DNA of 64,000 nt from Candidatus Manganitrophaceae bacterium (lineage in GTDB: Bacteria > Nitrospirota > Nitrospiria > SBBL01 > JAADHI01), in contig DUAG01000002.1 in NCBI GenBank assembly GCA_012960925.1, positions 1 to 64,000 on the forward strand, written 5' to 3'. The notes beneath the pieces are model-generated. The model saw only the letters and a program-made list of their open reading frames with translations. It made no database searches and was not told the origin of the DNA. Shown one piece after another: positions 47,679 to 56,587 of the stretch; within the stretch, counting starts at the first letter, position 1, and every line of letters starts with the position of its first letter. Both the position numbers and the translations under genes were made by a program.

Positions 47679-48284
47679 ATGGCGCAAAAAGGCTTATTTT
47701 CCATCCTGATTGAGCAGTTGATGGCCCTTCCTGGAATCGGAAGGAAGTCGGCGCAGCGTCTGGCCTTCTTCATCCTGAAAATGCCGGGGGAAGAAGCGAA
47801 AAGGATTGGTCAGGCGATTATTGATGTGAAAGATCAGGTCTCCTTTTGCGGAATCTGTAACAACATCGCAGAAAAGGAGATCTGTTCGATTTGCTCAAGT
47901 CTAAAACGAGAGACGCAAAAGGTTCTGGTAGTCGAGGAGCCAAGTACCCTCTATGCCATTGAACGCACAGGAGAATATAAAGGGCTGTATCATGTCTTAT
48001 TGGGAGGGCTCTCTCCCTTGCCGGGAAAGACGACGCCCGAACCGCCGTTTCAGAGTCTTGTCGATCGGGTGGAAAAAGGAGGCATTTCAGAGGTCATCCT
48101 CGCGACCAACCCCACCATCGAAGGCGAAGCCACCGCAATCTATATTACCCGACTCTTAAAACCACACGACGTTACCGTTACCCGTATTGCCTGCGGCATT
48201 CCGGTCGGGATTGATCTGGAATATGTCGATGAGGTCACCCTCATCAAATCCTTACAGGGCCGCAGGGTCATCGAACAGTCCTAA
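47679..48284 (+). CDS. recR: Recombination mediator protein RecR
   Basis: 201 residues. Works with RecF/RecO in loading RecA. A helix-hairpin-helix near the start (LMALPGIGRKSAQRLAFFIL), a four-Cys zinc finger (CGICNNIAEKEICSICSS) and a Toprim domain (LVVEEPSTLYAIERTGEYKG, VILATNPTIEGEATAIYI) in the standard order. Confidence 0.96.
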   Translation: MAQKGLFSILIEQLMALPGIGRKSAQRLAFFILKMPGEEAKRIGQAIIDVKDQVSFCGICNNIAEKEICSICSSLKRETQKVLVVEEPSTLYAIERTGEYKGLYHVLLGGLSPLPGKTTPEPPFQSLVDRVEKGGISEVILATNPTIEGEATAIYITRLLKPHDVTVTRIACGIPVGIDLEYVDEVTLIKSLQGRRVIEQS

Positions 48285-48398
48285 GATAACCCCGGAAAAG
48301 TAAAAGCGGCACTGGTGAGCATGATAAATTGCGACATTAGACATTTCCAGGCAATGTTAGACGCCAAAATGGTATTTTGCGAAATAAAGGAGAAAAAA

Positions 48399-48635
48399 AT
48401 GACTGATCTTTCTAAGGCCAGTGTGGCCGATCTGAAAAAAATGGGACTTAAGCGGGTCCAAACTCTAATAACGACCGACCTGGCACAGAAGATTCGGGTT
48501 GCTGCGGCCATTTCAGGAAAGTCACAAAGAGATTTTATCAGCTCGGCGCTTGAGGCGGCCGTTGCGAACGAGAAATTTCTTTCGGTTCTTGGCGATAACG
48601 TAGACAAGGGAGGAGTTAAGCAGTCGTTCAGGTAA
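48399..48635 (+). CDS. Ribbon-helix-helix type DNA-binding protein (orphan)
   Basis: 78 residues from the ATG at 48399 behind AAAGGAG; an upstream start at 48315 lacks a ribosome site. The segment VQTLITTDLAQKIRVAAAIS followed by GKSQRDFISSALEAAVANEK matches the strand-helix-helix pattern of CopG/Arc-like repressors, often antitoxins or plasmid regulators. No toxin gene is adjacent: the next 690 bases hold only repeats and a tRNA. It may be a solitary regulator. Confidence 0.6.
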   Translation: MTDLSKASVADLKKMGLKRVQTLITTDLAQKIRVAAAISGKSQRDFISSALEAAVANEKFLSVLGDNVDKGGVKQSFR

Positions 48636-48909
48636 GGTTTCGGGGCAAGTCGCGAGGAGTACAAGCCCGGGACGTATGGTTAGGAGCCTGCCGGAGAAAT
48701 AAGGAATCTACTGCGATGATGGCAAATAGGCCCATTCTCGCAGATCATTTTCGTTAAATAGCGGTGCTATTCGCCTCAAACAATCAGCAAAACTAGTCTC
48801 TATTTTTCATTCACCTCGCTACGATCCTATTTCTTCGGCAGACTCCTGATACGTGAGGATTTGAGCACCGGAGCAACGCGGCCATGGAGCCTTAGGTGGA
48901 CGACCAGGG
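48636..48909 (+). repeat. Family-1 repeat copy G, split by another palindromic element
   Basis: Left part GGGGCAAGTCGCGAGGAG and GGGACGTAT; right part ATACGTGAGGATTTGAGCACC followed by CATGGAGCCTTAGGTGG. The two halves are those of a family-1 repeat, and the separated ACGTAT and ATACGT would form its central hairpin. The interruption is the element at 48682-48847. Confidence 0.75.
48682..48847. mobile_element. Miniature inverted-repeat element (family 3) nested in a family-1 repeat
   Basis: 166 bp bounded by AGGAGCCTGCCGGAGAAATA and, at the other end, TATTTCTTCGGCAGACTCCT, complementary apart from two positions. The complementarity continues by GGA/TCC. An inner hairpin AATAGC/GCTATT also occurs. 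No coding frame. It was inserted in the loop of the host repeat's central hairpin. Confidence 0.8.
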
Positions 48910-48994
48910 GTGGTGCGAGAGGGGGGACTTGAACCCCCACGAGTTACCCCACCAGATCCTAAGTCTAGCGCGTCTGCCATTCCGCCACCCTCGC
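48910..48994 (-). tRNA. tRNA-Leu (anticodon TAG)
   Basis: Read on the minus strand: GCGAGGG acceptor, GGCGGAATGGCAGACGCG D-arm, anticodon loop CTTAGGA giving TAG, a variable arm of class II type, T-loop GGTTCAAGTCC, and an encoded CCA end at 48912-48910. Confidence 0.93.
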
Positions 48995-49262
48995 ATGAAG
49001 TTGTGGTTGTTTTTTGACCGACCTGGGGTGGGATTATAGCATGGCCGGTTTAGGAAGGAAAAGGGAGATCGGGAGGCGTGATTGAAAAGATGCTACCATA
49101 TCTGACCAGAGATCATTTGACCTTTTTAATATGACTATGGTTACATTAATTGGTTCATCCACCGCCCTCAAGGCTTCCTTTGGTGTAGATCAGTGTCATC
49201 CCTTCCCCACGGAGACCGAGGAGATGTATTAAGGAATCCACACCTAAATCCGAGTAAAGTTC

Positions 49263-49292
49263 TTGAAATAGAGAGCATAACTGCGTTATAAT
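49263..49292 (+). promoter_or_regulatory. Sigma70-type promoter of the aromatic amino acid operon
   Basis: TTGAAA at 49263-49268, an 18-base spacer, TATAAT at 49287-49292, about 33 bases before the pheA start, with AAGGAGG in between. No leader peptide or T-box was recognised in the short 5' region. Confidence 0.65.
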
Positions 49293-49324
49293 CTAGGGAT
49301 TTTTGAAGAAGGAGGTTCCCCTGT

Positions 49325-50416
49325 TTGTCTAAAATCGTAGATCCCTTATCCCCGCATCGCCAGAAGATTGATGAAATCGACGGAAAGCTCCTGGCACTTC
49401 TAAATGACCGAGCACGTGTTGTCCTGGAAGTCGGAAAGATTAAAAGAGACCGGAAGGCCGAGCTTTACGCTCCGGCTCGGGAACAGGCTATCTATGTGCG
49501 TCTTACCGGTTTGAACCAGGGACCCTTCCCGAATGAGGCCGTGCGGAGCGTCTTCCGGGAGATCATTTCGGCTTCTCTCTCTCTGGAAGGACCGCTCAAA
49601 GTGGCTTACCTGGGCCCGGAGGCGACCTTTACCCATATGGCCTGTACGCAACGCTTTGGGTTTTCCGTAAGTGCTTTGCCGGTCGAAAGCATCAAAAGTG
49701 TTTTTGACGAGGTCGAACGAGGGAGGGTTAACTTTGGCGTTGTCCCGATTGAGAATTCGAATGAGGGCGTGGTCAACCATACGCTAGATATGTTTATCGA
49801 CTCGCCCTTGAAGATCTTCGGAGAGATCCTCCTTGAGATTTCCCATAATCTCCTTTCAAAGACGGGCAAGATCGAAGCGCTGAAGCGGGTCTATTCTCAT
49901 CCGCATGCTTTTGCCCAATGCAAGGTTTTTATCGAGACGCGGTTGCCGGGCGTAGAAGTTGTCGAGGTCTCCAGCACGGCAAAGGCGGCCGAACTTGCCC
50001 AAGAAGACCCGACGGCAGGCGCCATTGCTTCTGAATTGGCCGCGAGACTTTATGATCTTGTGATTATACAGAAGAAGATTGAGGACAATGTCAACAATTT
50101 TACACGCTTTCTTGTCATCTCCCCGCAAACACATGCCCCGACGGGGAAAGATAAAACGTCTCTCTTGTTTTCCGTTCAGGACAAGCCTGGCATCCTCTAC
50201 GAGGTCATTCGTCCCTTCTCACGGGCAAAGATTAATTTGACAAATATTGAGTCCCGGCCATCGAAGAGGAAGGCCTGGGAATACATCTTTTATGTGGATA
50301 TGGAAGGCCACATTGAAGACAAAAAGATTCGAAAGGTGATCAAAGGTCTGAAAGCAGGAGGCATTACGCTAAAGGTGCTTGGGTCTTATCCTTCGGCGGA
50401 AGAAATCGAGGCTTAA
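49325..50416 (+). CDS. pheA: Bifunctional chorismate mutase / prephenate dehydratase
   Basis: 363 residues from a TTG behind AAGGAGG. Makes phenylpyruvate for phenylalanine. The chorismate mutase domain (RQKIDEIDGKLLALLNDRAR) covers roughly residues 1-85. The prephenate dehydratase domain has VAYLGPEATFTHMA, VPIENSNEGVV, YSHPHAFAQC and DNVNNFTRFLVI. The C-terminal ACT domain contains TNIESRPSKRKAWEYIFYVD, the Phe-binding ESRP motif, so feedback inhibition by phenylalanine is expected. Confidence 0.96.
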   Translation: MSKIVDPLSPHRQKIDEIDGKLLALLNDRARVVLEVGKIKRDRKAELYAPAREQAIYVRLTGLNQGPFPNEAVRSVFREIISASLSLEGPLKVAYLGPEATFTHMACTQRFGFSVSALPVESIKSVFDEVERGRVNFGVVPIENSNEGVVNHTLDMFIDSPLKIFGEILLEISHNLLSKTGKIEALKRVYSHPHAFAQCKVFIETRLPGVEVVEVSSTAKAAELAQEDPTAGAIASELAARLYDLVIIQKKIEDNVNNFTRFLVISPQTHAPTGKDKTSLLFSVQDKPGILYEVIRPFSRAKINLTNIESRPSKRKAWEYIFYVDMEGHIEDKKIRKVIKGLKAGGITLKVLGSYPSAEEIEA

Positions 50417-50423
50417 TAACAAA

Positions 50424-51563
50424 ATGATGATCAAAGTCCACCCCGATATAGCCGGAATCAGTCCCTATATTCCCGGAAAACCGATTGAGGTGCTTGAGCG
50501 TGAATATGGAATCACTGGTTCCATTAAGCTGGCTTCCAACGAGAACCCTCTGGGGTCGTCACGCAAGGCACTGGCAGCGATTCGGCACGGGTTGAAAAAG
50601 GTTCGGTATTATCCGGACGGGGCCATTTCCGAACTGAAGGAGGCTCTGGCAGAAAAATGGAAGGTTTCCCCGGATGAAGTGATGATCGGAAATGGATCGA
50701 ATGAGATCATCGAGTTGCTGGTCAGGACCTTCCTGTTTCCCGGGGACGAGACCGTCATGCCCACACCGACCTTCTCCCTTTATGCCCTCATGGTTGCGAC
50801 CGCTCATGCCAAATCGATTCAGGTCCCGCTTAAAGCGGGAAGGGTTGATCTTCCGGCCATGGCAAAAGCCGTTACGAAAAAGACAAAACTTGTTTTTGTC
50901 TGCAATCCAAATAACCCGACCGGGACCATCGTACGCCGGAGTGAGGTAGCGCGGTTTTTATCCAGGATTCCCAAAAGGGTCCTGGTCGTCTTTGATGAAG
51001 CCTACGCAGAATATGCGTCCGATCCCGAATTTCCAGACTCTATCCAATTCTTGCGGGAAGGGGCTTCTTTGGTGATGCTTCGGACCTTCTCGAAACTCTA
51101 CGGCCTGGCCGGTCTTCGAATCGGATATGGGATCAGCCGGCCTGAAGTTGTTGATTATCTGAACCGGGTGCGCCAGCCTTTCAATGTGAATCTTCCAGCA
51201 CAGCAGGCGGCCCTGGCGGCGCTTTCAGATGAAGAACATGTCTCAGCATCGCTCAAAGTCAATTGTGACGGGAAAGCCTACCTTTGTCGTCATTTTGATT
51301 TGATGGGGATAAAATATTTCCCGAGTGAAAGCAATTTCATCTGTTTTTCTCTATCGGGGTCTGATTTAAAGATCGGAAGTGATGTTTATCTGGCTTTGCT
51401 CCGGAAAGGGGTCATTATACGCCATTTGGAAGGAATGCACCTTCGGGTGACGGTTGGCCTGCCGCGGGAGAACCGCAGGTTTGTACGAACATTAAAAGAT
51501 GTTTTATTGTCAATGTCGCTTATTGCAGGTTCCACGGAAAAGGGACCTGCCGCGACAGGGTGA
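50424..51563 (+). CDS. hisC: Histidinol-phosphate aminotransferase family (aromatic aminotransferase)
   Basis: 379 residues from the ATG at 50424. PLP fold type [42 protein letters not shown] and the PLP-lysine motif [17 protein letters not shown]. Members next to pheA and tyrA usually also transaminate phenylpyruvate and 4-hydroxyphenylpyruvate. That role is inferred from context, as no his operon is nearby. It begins 7 bases after pheA. Confidence 0.9.
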   Translation: MMIKVHPDIAGISPYIPGKPIEVLEREYGITGSIKLASNENPLGSSRKALAAIRHGLKKVRYYPDGAISELKEALAEKWKVSPDEVMIGNGSNEIIELLVRTFLFPGDETVMPTPTFSLYALMVATAHAKSIQVPLKAGRVDLPAMAKAVTKKTKLVFVCNPNNPTGTIVRRSEVARFLSRIPKRVLVVFDEAYAEYASDPEFPDSIQFLREGASLVMLRTFSKLYGLAGLRIGYGISRPEVVDYLNRVRQPFNVNLPAQQAALAALSDEEHVSASLKVNCDGKAYLCRHFDLMGIKYFPSESNFICFSLSGSDLKIGSDVYLALLRKGVIIRHLEGMHLRVTVGLPRENRRFVRTLKDVLLSMSLIAGSTEKGPAATG

Positions 51564-51574
51564 AGGAGAGGGAA

Positions 51575-52588
51575 ATGATTATTGTATTGAAACCCGGAAC
51601 CACGGACCGGGAAAAAGAACATATTTTGAATAAAATCAAAGAGGCAGGTTTAACCCCGAATGTCCTGGAGGGACAAGAGCGGACGGTCATCGCAGTGATC
51701 GGAGATGAGCGTATACTTCAGAAACAACCCATCACTGCGTTGCCCGGTGTGGAAAAAGCGCTCCCGATCCTCTCTCCCTATAAGCTGGTCAGCCGGGAGT
51801 TTAAAAAGGAAAACTCCATCATTGATGTCAATGGCGTCAAGATAGGTGGAAACAAGATGGTCCTGATGGCCGGACCCTGTTCGGTTGAGAAGAAGGATCT
51901 CCTGACTTCGATTGCGGAAGATATTAAGGTGGCCGGGGCTCAGATTCTCCGGGGCGGGGCTTTCAAGCCACGGACTTCTCCTTATTCTTTCCAGGGTCTT
52001 GGAGAGGAGGGGCTGGAGTACCTGAGTGAAGCCAAGAGAAAAACCGGTTTGCCAATAATTACTGAGATTATGGATCCCCGGGATATGCCGATGTTGATGA
52101 AGCATGCCGACATTATCCAGATCGGCGCCCGCAATATGCAAAACTTCAGGCTCTTGGCCGAGGTGGGTGCGCACAACAAACCGGTGATGCTGAAACGGGG
52201 ACTCTCTGCAACCATCAAAGAGTTTCTTCTGTCTGCGGAATATATCATGGCTGCAGGGAACCCTCAGGTTATCCTCTGTGAACGCGGTATACGGACTTTT
52301 GAGACGCAGACGCGAAACACGCTTGACCTCTCAGCTGTTCCGGTAATTAAGAAATTGACGCATCTTCCCATCATTGTTGATCCAAGTCATGCTGTTGGCT
52401 TAACCTACCTGGTTGCCCCCATGGCCAGGGCGGCGGTTGCCGCCGGAGCGGATGGTTTGATGATAGAGGTTCACCCCAATCCTGAAGAGGCTTACTGCGA
52501 TGGGGATCAGGCACTGCTTCCAAAGGATTTTAAGACCCTGGTCGCCGAGCTAAGGCTCATCGCCAAAGCCGTCGGCCGTGAACTGTAA
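51575..52588 (+). CDS. aroF: 3-deoxy-7-phosphoheptulonate synthase (AroF/KDOPS-like type)
   Basis: 337 residues from the ATG after GGAGAGGGAA. The N-terminal ferredoxin-like regulatory segment ([20 protein letters not shown]) precedes the barrel: [55 protein letters not shown] and VDPSHAVG. First step of the shikimate pathway. The type with a fused N-terminal domain is typically feedback regulated by Phe or Tyr. Confidence 0.95.
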   Translation: MIIVLKPGTTDREKEHILNKIKEAGLTPNVLEGQERTVIAVIGDERILQKQPITALPGVEKALPILSPYKLVSREFKKENSIIDVNGVKIGGNKMVLMAGPCSVEKKDLLTSIAEDIKVAGAQILRGGAFKPRTSPYSFQGLGEEGLEYLSEAKRKTGLPIITEIMDPRDMPMLMKHADIIQIGARNMQNFRLLAEVGAHNKPVMLKRGLSATIKEFLLSAEYIMAAGNPQVILCERGIRTFETQTRNTLDLSAVPVIKKLTHLPIIVDPSHAVGLTYLVAPMARAAVAAGADGLMIEVHPNPEEAYCDGDQALLPKDFKTLVAELRLIAKAVGREL

Positions 52589-52642
52589 GGGTGGTTCTGT
52601 CCTTGGACCCAGAAAGGAGAAATATTGTGAGGCGACATCCGG

Positions 52643-53503
52643 ATGATATTTAAGCAAATGACCATTATTGGTGTTGGCCTGATTGGTGGATCCCTCGGTC
52701 TGATCGCAAAACAGAAGAAGCTGGTTGGAAAGGTCGTCGGCTATGGAAGGCGGCGGGGACCTCTCCAAAAAGCGTCTTCTCTTGGGGCAATCGATTGCTA
52801 TTTTTTAACCCTCTCAAAAGCGGTCAGAGAGGCAGATCTTGTTGTGTTGGCGACCCCCGTCGGTTTATTTGAACAGATCTGTCAATTGATCAACCCCTTT
52901 CTTAAAGAGGGTGCGGTGGTGACAGACGTTGGGAGTGTGAAGGGCGGAATGGTGGGGCGACTGGAGTCTGCCCTCCCCTCACACGCTTTTTTTGTCGGCG
53001 GTCATCCAATCGCGGGTCGGGAGAAATCAGGCGTAATGGCTGCAACGGCGTCGCTTTTTCAAGGAAGCCGTTTTATTTTAACCCCGACGCGAGCGACCAA
53101 CCAGCCGGCACTTAAAAAAGTTGCGACCCTCTGGAGGAAGACTGGAGCGCGGGTGAGTGAGATGAATCCATTCGATCATGATCAGGTTCTGGGTGTGGTC
53201 AGCCACCTCCCTCATCTTGTCGCATATGCACTCATGGAGACACTCGCACATCCGAAAGTCGCCAAGAGGGATCCGGTTCAGTATTCTGCGGGAGGTCTGC
53301 GGGATTATACGAGGATTGCAGGGAGTTCTCCGGATATGTGGAGAGATATCTTCATTCAAAACCGGGAAGCGATGATCGAGGTGATCGACCTTTACCAGGA
53401 GACGATTGAAAAGATCAAGAAGAAGATCATGAGTGGGGACGGCGCCGGACTCACCGAAATCTTTGAGCGCGCAAAAGAAATCCGCCGAAAGGCAAGCCGA
53501 TAA
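52643..53503 (+). CDS. tyrA: Prephenate dehydrogenase
   Basis: 286 residues. Oxidises prephenate (or arogenate) with NAD for tyrosine. NAD-binding GVGLIGGSLGL, ATPVGLFEQI, VTDVGSVKG, FVGGHPIAGREKSGV and the catalytic-His region GVVSHLPHLVAYAL. There is no ACT domain at the C-terminus. After its stop two repeats (family 2 copy 2 and family 1 copy F) separate it from aroA. Confidence 0.95.
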   Translation: MIFKQMTIIGVGLIGGSLGLIAKQKKLVGKVVGYGRRRGPLQKASSLGAIDCYFLTLSKAVREADLVVLATPVGLFEQICQLINPFLKEGAVVTDVGSVKGGMVGRLESALPSHAFFVGGHPIAGREKSGVMAATASLFQGSRFILTPTRATNQPALKKVATLWRKTGARVSEMNPFDHDQVLGVVSHLPHLVAYALMETLAHPKVAKRDPVQYSAGGLRDYTRIAGSSPDMWRDIFIQNREAMIEVIDLYQETIEKIKKKIMSGDGAGLTEIFERAKEIRRKASR

Positions 53504-53520
53504 ACCTCTCGCCAATACTC

Positions 53521-53683
53521 AAGGAACCTCTGCATAAGTCATGAATTGTTTTTTCAGGGCAAAAATGTTCCGCTTCTGCGTTGCAAATCTTGAAAATAGC
53601 GGGCTATTCTCTACGATTTTCGCCTTGAATCGAAACATTTTATCTCCTGAAAAACTCAACCCAGACTTAATCAGAGGTTCCTC
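53521..53683 (+). repeat. Family-2 miniature inverted-repeat element, copy 2
   Basis: 163 bp from AAGGAACCTCTGCATAAGTC to CCAGACTTAATCAGAGGTTC plus CT, which are complementary ends. The interior (TTTTTCAGGGCAAAAATGT, CGCTTCTGCGTT, AATAGCGGGCTAT, GATTTTCGCCTTGAAT) matches the copy at 42121-42312 in opposite orientation. No coding frame. Confidence 0.87.
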
Positions 53684-53700
53684 AAATCATTGGAAGATTC

Positions 53701-53845
53701 GTAACGATTATAATGATTCAACATGCTTGTATTTTGGCTTCGCGAGACCCGTCCCTTCGTGGCAAAGCGTGAGGAGCGCGGGGCCGCTTGGTTTGACCGA
53801 GAGCATTCGAACCTTGGAGCAAGGTCGACATGGAGCCTTAGATGG
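53701..53845 (+). repeat. Family-1 structured intergenic repeat, copy F, overlapping the aroA start
   Basis: Contains GTAACGATT and GATTCAACATGC, TTTTGGCTTCGCGAGACCC, GTGAGGAGCGC, a central hairpin CTTGGT/ACCGAG (one G-T pair) with loop TTG, ATTCGAACCTTGGAGCAA and CATGGAGCCTTAGATGG. The last block corresponds to the 3' part of copy G and holds the aroA ribosome site and ATG. Confidence 0.75.
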
Positions 53846-55152
53846 GTGAACGGAATCAAAGCGACGGTCCAGGGAAAGCCTCTTTACGTGGAACGATCAG
53901 GCTTCCGGGGGATAAATCGATTACTCATCGGGCTGTGATTCTCTCGGCCCTGGGGGAAGGCACCGCTGAGATCGTCGGTTATCTTCCTTCTGAGGATTGC
54001 GAGCGAACGGTCGCGGCATTCAGGGAGATGGGTATCTCCATTCTTGAGTCAGCTTCCGGGGGAGTCTCAAGACTTGTCATGGAGGGAAAAGGACTTAGAG
54101 GGCTCTCGGAGCCGAGAGAGGTCATTGATTGCGGCAATTCGGGAACAACAATGCGCCTGATGACCGGACTCCTTTCGGGTCAGTCATTTTTTTCGGTATT
54201 GACCGGAGATGCCTCTCTCAGGCAAAGGCCGATGCGCCGTGTTGTTGAACCTTTACGTCTTATGGGCGGTGAGATCAGAGGCCGTTCAGGTGGAGATCTC
54301 GCCCCCCTGGCCTTCTCCGGGAAAAAACTTTCCGCGATTGACTATCGTCTTCCCTTTTCGAGTGCTCAGGTCAAGTCAGCACTATTACTGGCAGGGCTTT
54401 TTGCCTCTGGTGAGACGACTATTTCTGAGCCCGGCTCTTCACGGGATCATACTGAAAGGATGTTCCGCTATCTGGACATCCCGTGTGAAGAGAAGGCGGG
54501 GGGCTTTTCGGTTATTGGGGGAAGCCCCTTTAAGAACAAGCGAATGGATATTCCGGGGGACATCTCCTCCGCGGCTTTTTTCCTGGTCGCTGCAAGTATT
54601 CTTGAAGGTTCTGAGATTACGCTCAGGGGGGTTGGTGTGAATCCAACAAGGACGGGTGTTCTCGACGTCCTTCAAAAGATGGGGGCGGATATTACAGTTC
54701 AGCCCTTGGCGCCGATGTGTAATGAGCCGGTTGCAGATTTGACGGTCCGCTCATGCCCGCTTCGAGGGACCGTGATTGACGGCGCCCTGGCGGCCTCGGT
54801 TCTTGATGAGTTTCCTGTGCTTTGTATTGCAGCGGCTGCGGCCGAAGGTGAGACGGTGATTCGTAACGCACAGGAGTTGCGTGTGAAGGAGAGTGATCGC
54901 ATCGAAACCATGGCCAAGTCCTTGCGGGGAATGGGAGTTCAGGTCGAGACCTCCGCGGACGGCATGAGAATTCAGGGAAGCAGTCAATGGTGCGGAACGA
55001 TCTGTGAGACGCAGGGGGATCACCGTATTGCAATGTCAATGACGGTCGCGGGTTTGAGGACAGAAGGTGAAAATAAAATCGATGACATGGATTGCATCAA
55101 TACCTCCTTCCCGGGGTTTCTCGATTTGCTGTCTAAGCTGAAGGTCACATAA
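53842..55152 (+). CDS. aroA: 3-phosphoshikimate 1-carboxyvinyltransferase (EPSP synthase)
   Basis: 436 residues. Sixth step of the shikimate pathway. RLPGDKSITHRAVILSAL, IDCGNSGTTMRLMTGLL, LTGDASLRQRPMRR and LRVKESDRIETMAKSL, with GDHRIAMSMTVAG near the end. The residues before GTIRLPGDKS (about 17) are not conserved. The ATG at 53842 follows GGAG with 6 bases between, and both lie inside repeat copy F. Confidence 0.95.
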   Translation: MGERNQSDGPGKASLRGTIRLPGDKSITHRAVILSALGEGTAEIVGYLPSEDCERTVAAFREMGISILESASGGVSRLVMEGKGLRGLSEPREVIDCGNSGTTMRLMTGLLSGQSFFSVLTGDASLRQRPMRRVVEPLRLMGGEIRGRSGGDLAPLAFSGKKLSAIDYRLPFSSAQVKSALLLAGLFASGETTISEPGSSRDHTERMFRYLDIPCEEKAGGFSVIGGSPFKNKRMDIPGDISSAAFFLVAASILEGSEITLRGVGVNPTRTGVLDVLQKMGADITVQPLAPMCNEPVADLTVRSCPLRGTVIDGALAASVLDEFPVLCIAAAAAEGETVIRNAQELRVKESDRIETMAKSLRGMGVQVETSADGMRIQGSSQWCGTICETQGDHRIAMSMTVAGLRTEGENKIDDMDCINTSFPGFLDLLSKLKVT

Positions 55153-55158
55153 TACACC

Positions 55159-55902
55159 GTGAAGCTTATGTCCCGAAGCAAGTTTATTATCGCTATTGAT
55201 GGTCCGGCAGGTGCCGGGAAAAGCAGTGCTTCCAAAAGCCTGGCTGGAAAACTCGGTTATCTTACTCTTGATTCCGGGTCCCTTTATCGTGCCATGGCCT
55301 GGAAGATGATTCGGGACCAGGTGGATACGAACCGGTCCATGGATGTCGAGGCGGCCTGCGCAAAACTCCGGATCAAGCTCTGCCTGAAAGGAGATAGAAC
55401 CGAGGTCTGGGTCGACGAGGTCAATGTCACGCCTCATCTGCGTCTGCCTGATGTCACAGAAATTTCCTCGACGATTTCCGCCTTTCCCGGGATTCGGCAT
55501 CAGCTTTTATCTGTCCAACGGTCTATAGGAAATCAGGGCGGGGTGGTGATCGAAGGGAGAGACATCGGGACGGTTGTTTTTCCGGAGGCCGAGGTGAAGT
55601 TCTACCTGGATGCCTCGGTTCGGGTACGGGCATTGAGGCGATATCACGACCTTCGAATAAAAGGAGTAGAAACAGACGTTGAGACCACGATGCAGAATAT
55701 TAAAGATCGAGATGAGAAGGATCGTCGAAGAGAAATCGCGCCTTTGAGGCGGGGACAGGATGCAATTGTCATCGATTCGACCCGACTCAAGCTGGACGAA
55801 GTGATCGATCGAATGTATCGCGTGGTGATGGATGTGATTGCGCAGGGAGAGAAGATGAAAACCCCTTCGACGGAGGATCCCCCCTCTTGCCAGGCAAAGT
55901 GA
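55159..55902 (+). CDS. cmk: Cytidylate kinase
   Basis: 247 residues if the GTG at 55159 is used; the ATG at 55168 would give 244. Phosphorylates CMP and dCMP. P-loop AIDGPAGAGKSSASKSLAGK, LDSGSLYRAMA, the insert-domain GGVVIEGRDIGTVVFPEA, and RDEKDRRREIAPLRRGQDAI near the end. Starts 6 bases after aroA. Confidence 0.94.
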   Translation: MKLMSRSKFIIAIDGPAGAGKSSASKSLAGKLGYLTLDSGSLYRAMAWKMIRDQVDTNRSMDVEAACAKLRIKLCLKGDRTEVWVDEVNVTPHLRLPDVTEISSTISAFPGIRHQLLSVQRSIGNQGGVVIEGRDIGTVVFPEAEVKFYLDASVRVRALRRYHDLRIKGVETDVETTMQNIKDRDEKDRRREIAPLRRGQDAIVIDSTRLKLDEVIDRMYRVVMDVIAQGEKMKTPSTEDPPSCQAK

Positions 55903-55946
55903 TCCTGTCTCCCCGGTGTTCAAACTGAGTTCAAAGTTCAGGCGAT

Positions 55947-56570
55947 ATGCTTTACAAAGTTGCTCATGTTCTGGTTTACATTTTGGCGCGGTTGTTTTTC
56001 AGACTAACGGTCGTCGGGGTTGAGAATGTTCCTAAAGAGGGAGGGGTGATTGTTGCCGCCAATCATAACAGTTACTTCGACATTCCACTTTTGGGTTGCT
56101 CCCTCATAAGGCGGGCGGATAATATTGCGAAGAGTGAACTATTCAGAAACCGGTTCATTGCAGCACTTTTTACGGCCCTGGGAGGTTTTCCTGTTCGTCG
56201 TGGACAATTTGATCGGTCGGCCATCGCTGAGGCGGTTAAACGTCTGAGGGCCGGTCGCCTTCTTGCGATCTATCCGGAGGGGTCCCGAAGTCCGGATGGA
56301 CGTCTTCAGCCGGCAATGCCCGGGATCGGTTTATTGGTGATGAAATCCGGAGCAAAAGTTGTTCCGGCATATATAGAAGGAGCCCATCCGGTTCTCCTTT
56401 TTCGCCGTGTGACGGTCATTTTTGGGAAACCCCTGGATTTTAGAGGGGAGATTGATCTCTCGGAAAAAGAAGGGGTGATTCCGAAGATCCTTTATGCTAG
56501 AATAGCCAGCAAAATCATGGGGGACTTGGAACAGCTCAGAAGGGTGTTGTCCTCCCCTTCGGACGAATAG
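55947..56570 (+). CDS. plsC: 1-acyl-sn-glycerol-3-phosphate acyltransferase
   Basis: 207 residues. Acylates lysophosphatidate in phospholipid synthesis at the inner membrane. An N-terminal hydrophobic helix (VAHVLVYILARLFFRLTVVG), the HX4D motif AANHNSYFDIPLLG, GGFPVRRGQFDR, and the substrate-binding YPEGSRSPDGRLQPAMPG. A short family member of usual length. It sits between cmk and ispH, as in many bacteria. Confidence 0.93.
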   Translation: MLYKVAHVLVYILARLFFRLTVVGVENVPKEGGVIVAANHNSYFDIPLLGCSLIRRADNIAKSELFRNRFIAALFTALGGFPVRRGQFDRSAIAEAVKRLRAGRLLAIYPEGSRSPDGRLQPAMPGIGLLVMKSGAKVVPAYIEGAHPVLLFRRVTVIFGKPLDFRGEIDLSEKEGVIPKILYARIASKIMGDLEQLRRVLSSPSDE

Positions 56571-56587
56571 GGGGGCGAAAGGTTCAA

